A stretch of DNA of 8,130 bases from contig DJDY01000128.1 in assembly GCA_002435585.1 (NCBI GenBank), positions 1 through 8,130 of the forward strand, written 5' to 3'. Each line of letters starts with the position of its first letter. Position 1 is the stretch's first letter. Below the pieces are notes generated by a model. The model was not told the DNA's origin. It searched no databases and worked only from the letters and a program-made list of their open reading frames with translations. This document shows, in pieces, positions 5,573 to 8,130 of this stretch. The translations under genes were made by a program, and so were the position numbers. The DNA comes from Lachnospira sp. UBA5912 (GTDB lineage Bacteria > Bacillota > Clostridia > Lachnospirales > Lachnospiraceae).

Positions 5573-6373
5573 ATGTCAATGACAGAAATAGAACAGCATT
5601 ATAATAAATTCAACGAAGAAAAAAGGCTTGATTCAAGACATGGTCAGGTCGAATACATAACATCCATGAAATATATTCATAAATATATTGATGAGCTAAA
5701 GAAAGAGACAGGGGATGATAATGCATCCATAAAGATTCTTGATATAGGTGCTGGAACTGGCAGATATAGTGTGCCGCTTTCAGATGAAGGCTATGATGTG
5801 TATGCAGTGGAGCTTGTTAAGCATAATCTTGGTCTGCTTAAGGCTAAGGGCTCATCTGTGAAAGCATATCAGGGGAATGCATTAAAACTCAAAAAGTTTG
5901 ACGATAATCAGTTTGATATGGCATTGCTTTTTGGTCCTATGTATCATCTTTTTTCACACCAGGATAAGTTAAAAGCGCTTACAGAGGCTAAGAGAGTTGT
6001 AAGACCGGGTGGAATAATTCTTGTTGCGTATCTTATGAATGAGTATAGTGTTATAACATATGCATTTAAAGAACAACATATAATGGAATGCTTAAGGGAT
6101 GGCAGATTAACAGATGACTATCATACTGTATCATCAGAGAAGGACTTATATGATTACATGAGAACGGAAGATATAGCTGCACTTAATAAAGAAGCCGGGT
6201 TAACGCGATTGCAGATAATATCACCAGATGGAGCGGCAAATTATATAAGGCCATATCTTAATAAGCTGACAGATGAAGAGTTTGGTGAATTTATAAAATA
6301 TCATCTTTCTACGTGTGAAAGAGAAGATATGCTTGGAGCAGCAGCACATACACTTGATATATTAAGAAAATAG
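5573..6373 (+). CDS. Class I SAM-dependent methyltransferase (Methyltransf_11/25 type)
   Basis: This 266-aa soluble protein has a Rossmann-like methyltransferase core. SAM-binding motif I is ILDIGAGTGRYSVPL (55-69). The acidic residue ending strand beta-2 is Glu80 in DVYAVELVKHNL. FDMALLFGPMYHLF (114-127) forms the strand-4 and active-site region, and AKRVVRPGGIILVAYL (139-154) is the usual post-motif loop and strand 5. The N-terminal MTEIEQHYNKFNEEKRLDSR (3-22) is typical of a family found singly in many Firmicutes; its substrate is unknown to me. The C-terminal 110 residues probably form the substrate cap. The SD AGAGG (5559-5563) is 9 nt before the ATG at 5573; an alternative ATG lies two codons later. 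The gene separates spoVAC from spoVAD, which are adjacent in classical spoVA operons. Involvement in spore formation or DPA handling is only a positional inference. Confidence 0.88.
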   Translation: MSMTEIEQHYNKFNEEKRLDSRHGQVEYITSMKYIHKYIDELKKETGDDNASIKILDIGAGTGRYSVPLSDEGYDVYAVELVKHNLGLLKAKGSSVKAYQGNALKLKKFDDNQFDMALLFGPMYHLFSHQDKLKALTEAKRVVRPGGIILVAYLMNEYSVITYAFKEQHIMECLRDGRLTDDYHTVSSEKDLYDYMRTEDIAALNKEAGLTRLQIISPDGAANYIRPYLNKLTDEEFGEFIKYHLSTCEREDMLGAAAHTLDILRK

Positions 6374-6506
6374 TGTGGAGTGGTTGTGTAATTGTAGATA
6401 TATTACTGCTTATGGAAACTCATGTAAAAAAATATATATTGCAAATTAAACTAATGTAATTTTAATGTGTAAAGGTAAATAAAGGAAATAAAGAAAAATA
6501 CATAAT

Positions 6507-6535
6507 TTATATAGCATTGTATACACTACATATTA
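6507..6535 (+). promoter_or_regulatory. Candidate sigma-G promoter for spoVAD
   Basis: CATATTA (6529-6535) fits the sigma-G -10 pattern CATNHTA. TTATA (6507-6511), 17 bp upstream, fits four of five positions of GHATR. The spacer equals that of the stronger candidate before spoVAC. The predicted start near 6542 would leave a leader of about 43 nt. The rest of the 211-nt gap after the methyltransferase gene is AT-rich and shows no gene or T-run terminator. This is a pattern match only. Confidence 0.35.
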
Positions 6536-6587
6536 TAAAAGTGCTTAAGTTTTAAGTATATAGTCATGGAATGGAGTGTAGTGTATG
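6520..6587 (+). promoter_or_regulatory. Long-range hairpin covering the spoVAD start codon
   Basis: ATACACTACA (6521-6530) is the exact reverse complement of TGTAGTGTAT (6577-6586). Adding U-G pairs 6520-6587 and 6531-6576 gives 12 pairs that enclose the whole ATG (6585-6587) and the last G of the SD GGAG (6573-6576). An inner hairpin CTTAA-GTT-TTAAG (6544-6556) shortens the loop. The 5' arm overlaps the candidate -10 element, so only RNA coming from upstream would carry both arms; RNA started at the local promoter would lack the 5' arm. Confidence 0.5.
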
Positions 6588-7631
6588 ATTGCAGGTAAAC
6601 AGAGTATTATATTTGATAATAATGTATATATTAAAGCAGGAGCCAGTGTGGTTGGGAGCAAGGAAAAACAGGGACCTCTTGGCAGCAGTTTTGATGTAGT
6701 GTCAGATGATGATATGTTTGGAATGAATACATGGGAGGAGGCAGAGAGTAAGCTGCAGAGCCTGGTCTTTGAAACCCTTATTATGAAAGCAGGTTATACT
6801 CCGGACATGATAAGATATATATATGCAGGTGATCTGCTGGGGCAGCTTATAGCAACATCATTCGGACTTCAATCCTATGATATTCCGTTATTCGGTTTAT
6901 ATGGTGCCTGCTCTACAATGGCAGAGTCGATATCGCTTGCGGCTATGTGTGTATCAGCAGGGTATGCCGATGATGTTGTTGCGCTTGCATCAAGTCATTT
7001 TGCAAGTGCGGAAAAACAATTCAGGTTTCCACTAGGATATGGAAATCAGAGGCCGGTCAGCTCAACATGGACAGTTACAGGTGCGGGGGCATATATAATA
7101 GGTAACAATAACGAGCTGAATACAGCCTGTTATAATGAATATCAATGTGATGTTGTAATAAAAGGCATAACCACTGGTAAGATAGTTGACTATGGCATAA
7201 AGGATTCCATGAATATGGGAGCCTGTATGGCGCCTGCAGCAGCACAGCTTATAAGTGCCAATTACGAGGATTATAATATAGACAATAATTATTATGATAT
7301 GATCATTACAGGAGATCTGGGGGATATAGGAAGAACAATACTTCTTGATTTATTAAAAGAAAAAGGAATTAATATAGCTGATATATATACGGATTGTGGA
7401 ATGCAGATATATGATGCAAAAAAGCAGGGGACAATGTCAGGAGGTAGTGGCTGTGGCTGCAGTGCAGTAGTACTTGACACATATGTATTGCCACGGCTTC
7501 GTACAGGTGAAATGAAAAGGATATTATTTGTTCCAACGGGAGCACTTCTCTCACAAGTCAGTTTCAATGAAGGAAAATCCGTTCCAGGAATTGCTCATGG
7601 AATTGTGCTTGAAAGTGTTGCAAAAAATTAA
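6585..7631 (+). CDS. spoVAD: SpoVAD, stage V sporulation protein AD (thiolase-fold DPA-binding protein)
   Basis: This 348-aa soluble protein has a thiolase or ketoacyl-synthase-like fold and in B. subtilis (338 aa) binds Ca-DPA. Matching segments include GKQSIIFD (4-11), SKEKQGPLGSSFD (25-37), AGDLLGQ (81-87), LFGLYGACSTMAESI (102-116) with Cys109 at the thiolase-type cysteine position (B. subtilis Cys110), SSHFASAEKQFRFP (136-149), VTGAGAY (164-170), MAPAAA (215-220), TGDLGDIGR (242-250), DCGMQIY (270-276), GGSGCGCSAVV (286-296) and TGALLS (318-323). It is thought to act as the cytosolic partner or plug of the SpoVAC/SpoVAE channel, not as an enzyme. The SD GGAG (6573-6576) lies 8 nt before the ATG. 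The start codon can be buried in a long-range hairpin. spoVAE follows after a 75-nt leader. Confidence 0.96.
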   Translation: MIAGKQSIIFDNNVYIKAGASVVGSKEKQGPLGSSFDVVSDDDMFGMNTWEEAESKLQSLVFETLIMKAGYTPDMIRYIYAGDLLGQLIATSFGLQSYDIPLFGLYGACSTMAESISLAAMCVSAGYADDVVALASSHFASAEKQFRFPLGYGNQRPVSSTWTVTGAGAYIIGNNNELNTACYNEYQCDVVIKGITTGKIVDYGIKDSMNMGACMAPAAAQLISANYEDYNIDNNYYDMIITGDLGDIGRTILLDLLKEKGINIADIYTDCGMQIYDAKKQGTMSGGSGCGCSAVVLDTYVLPRLRTGEMKRILFVPTGALLSQVSFNEGKSVPGIAHGIVLESVAKN

Positions 7632-7634
7632 TGT

Positions 7635-7706
7635 GGATTCGTGTCTGTGCGCATCTGGCACCAATCTGATAAGTGTAGAAAAACGTGCGTAGAAAAGAGG
7701 AATATT
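7635..7706 (+). ncRNA. Structured leader of spoVAE (pseudoknot or switch), copy 2 of 2
   Basis: Stem 1 pairs GTGTC (7641-7645) with GGCAC (7657-7661), including one U-G pair, and leaves an 11-nt loop as in copy 1. Loop bases TGTGCGC (7646-7652) pair with GTGCGTA (7685-7691), including three G-U pairs. An A-run (7679-7683) precedes the second stem, and GAGG of the SD (7697-7700) follows it. The stem ends 15 nt before the ATG at 7707. The linker between stem 1 and the 3' strand of stem 2 is 23 nt here and 16 nt before spoVAC. The element fills the whole gap after the spoVAD stop. No separate promoter is visible, so it is probably read from the spoVAD transcript. Confidence 0.6.
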
Positions 7707-8066
7707 ATGGACTATATTAAAGCATTTGTAGTTGGGGGGATTATATGTGCTCTTACACAGATACTTATGGAAAAAACCAAGCTTATGCCAGGACGAATAA
7801 TGGTAATTCTGGTTACAACGGGAATTATTCTTGGTGCATTTGGAATATATGAACCACTTGTCCAGTTTGCCGGAGCCGGAGCAAGCGTTCCACTTACAGG
7901 CTTTGGAAATGTATTGTGGAAAGGTATGAAGATGGCAGTTGATAACTCAGGATTTCTAGGCTTGTTTAAGGGAGGATTTACCGCATGTGCAGTAGGGGTA
8001 TCAGCAGCGCTGGTATTTGGCTATATTGCATCGTGGGTATTTGAACCGAAGATGAAGAGAAAGTGA
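7707..8066 (+). CDS. spoVAE: SpoVAE (SpoVAEb type), stage V sporulation protein AE
   Basis: This 119-aa membrane protein is a paralogue of SpoVAC in the same family (PF03862). Hydrophobic segments lie at about 4-22, 31-48, 84-98 and 98-112. The core motif FAGAGASVPLTGFGNVL (54-70) parallels GGAGSLVPITGFANSV of SpoVAC. MDYIKAFVVGGIICALTQIL (1-20) matches the start of B. subtilis SpoVAEb (FLWAFLVGGAICVIGQLLLD), and the total length is also close (about 116 aa). It probably forms the DPA channel together with SpoVAC. A GTG at 7641 is in frame upstream, but it lies inside the structured leader. The ATG at 7707 has the SD AGAGG (7696-7700) 6 nt before it and gives the family length. SpoVAEa and SpoVAF, which accompany it in Bacillus, are not seen in the 64 bases that follow. 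Confidence 0.94.
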   Translation: MDYIKAFVVGGIICALTQILMEKTKLMPGRIMVILVTTGIILGAFGIYEPLVQFAGAGASVPLTGFGNVLWKGMKMAVDNSGFLGLFKGGFTACAVGVSAALVFGYIASWVFEPKMKRK

Positions 8067-8130
8067 TATTGTTGTTTAGCACAGTTTATTTTTATTGACA
8101 AACGGACGCCATAAAGCTTGTGAGATATTT
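8067..8130. other. Intergenic tail with a possible -35 element
   Basis: The 64 bases after spoVAE contain no gene and no hairpin with a T-run. A perfect TTGACA lies at 8095-8100. No TATAAT-like -10 lies 16-18 bp after it inside the window; GATATT (8124-8129) is 23 bp away. It may begin the promoter of the next gene, but the window ends too soon to decide. Confidence 0.25.

Noticed and set aside
6585..7631. FabH or ketoacyl-synthase enzyme
   Set aside because: The fold is shared, but the residue pattern and operon place it as SpoVAD, which is not known to act as an enzyme.
7641..7706. GTG start for SpoVAE at 7641
   Set aside because: The GTG is the first base of stem 1 of the leader and has no SD. 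ATG 7707 has a good SD and gives the family N-terminus.

Overview
The window is a sporulation locus from a low-GC, endospore-forming member of the Firmicutes. The AT-rich sequence, heavy use of ATA and AGA codons and the DUF975-type membrane protein suggest Clostridia, most likely Lachnospiraceae; that placement is inference. All genes lie on the + strand. In order they are: spoIIAA (5' end missing), spoIIAB, sigF, spoVAA, spoVAB, a large DUF975 + PF06541 membrane protein, spoVAC, a class I SAM-dependent methyltransferase, spoVAD and spoVAE.

Positions 1-1466 hold the spoIIA operon: anti-anti-sigma factor, anti-sigma kinase and sigma-F, packed with TAG-A-ATG junctions. Sigma-F is the first forespore sigma factor and is freed when SpoIIAA captures SpoIIAB. 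Positions 1560-2617 hold spoVAA and spoVAB, which overlap by 7 bases. Positions 2777-8066 hold the rest of the spoVA set (C, D, E), interrupted by two genes that do not belong to the classical operon. SpoVA proteins move Ca-dipicolinic acid (DPA) into the forespore and release it at germination. In current models SpoVAC and SpoVAE are the membrane channel subunits and SpoVAD is the DPA-binding cytosolic partner.

The most interesting signal is outside the coding regions. spoVAC and spoVAE, two anciently diverged paralogues about 2.8 kb apart, have almost the same leader immediately before their start codons: 52 of 64 aligned bases are identical, in two blocks of 29 and 35 nt. Each leader can form a 5-bp stem whose loop pairs over 7 bp with a downstream segment just before the Shine-Dalgarno (SD) sequence. 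This is an H-type pseudoknot or a two-state switch. Five of the twelve pairs differ between the copies, and every one of them still pairs. The distance from the second stem to the ATG is exactly 15 nt in both. I do not recognise this as a known RNA class. The spoVAD start codon and the spoVAA SD can also be buried in separate hairpins, so four of five spoVA cistrons may be under RNA-structure control.

A good candidate sigma-G promoter lies before spoVAC and a weaker one before spoVAD. Gene-free stretches are short. The longest (4703-4896, 5353-5572, 6374-6584) hold the promoter candidates, degenerate 25-bp and 11-bp tandem repeats, and the RNA elements. No tRNA, rRNA, CRISPR array, insertion sequence or convincing rho-independent terminator was seen.
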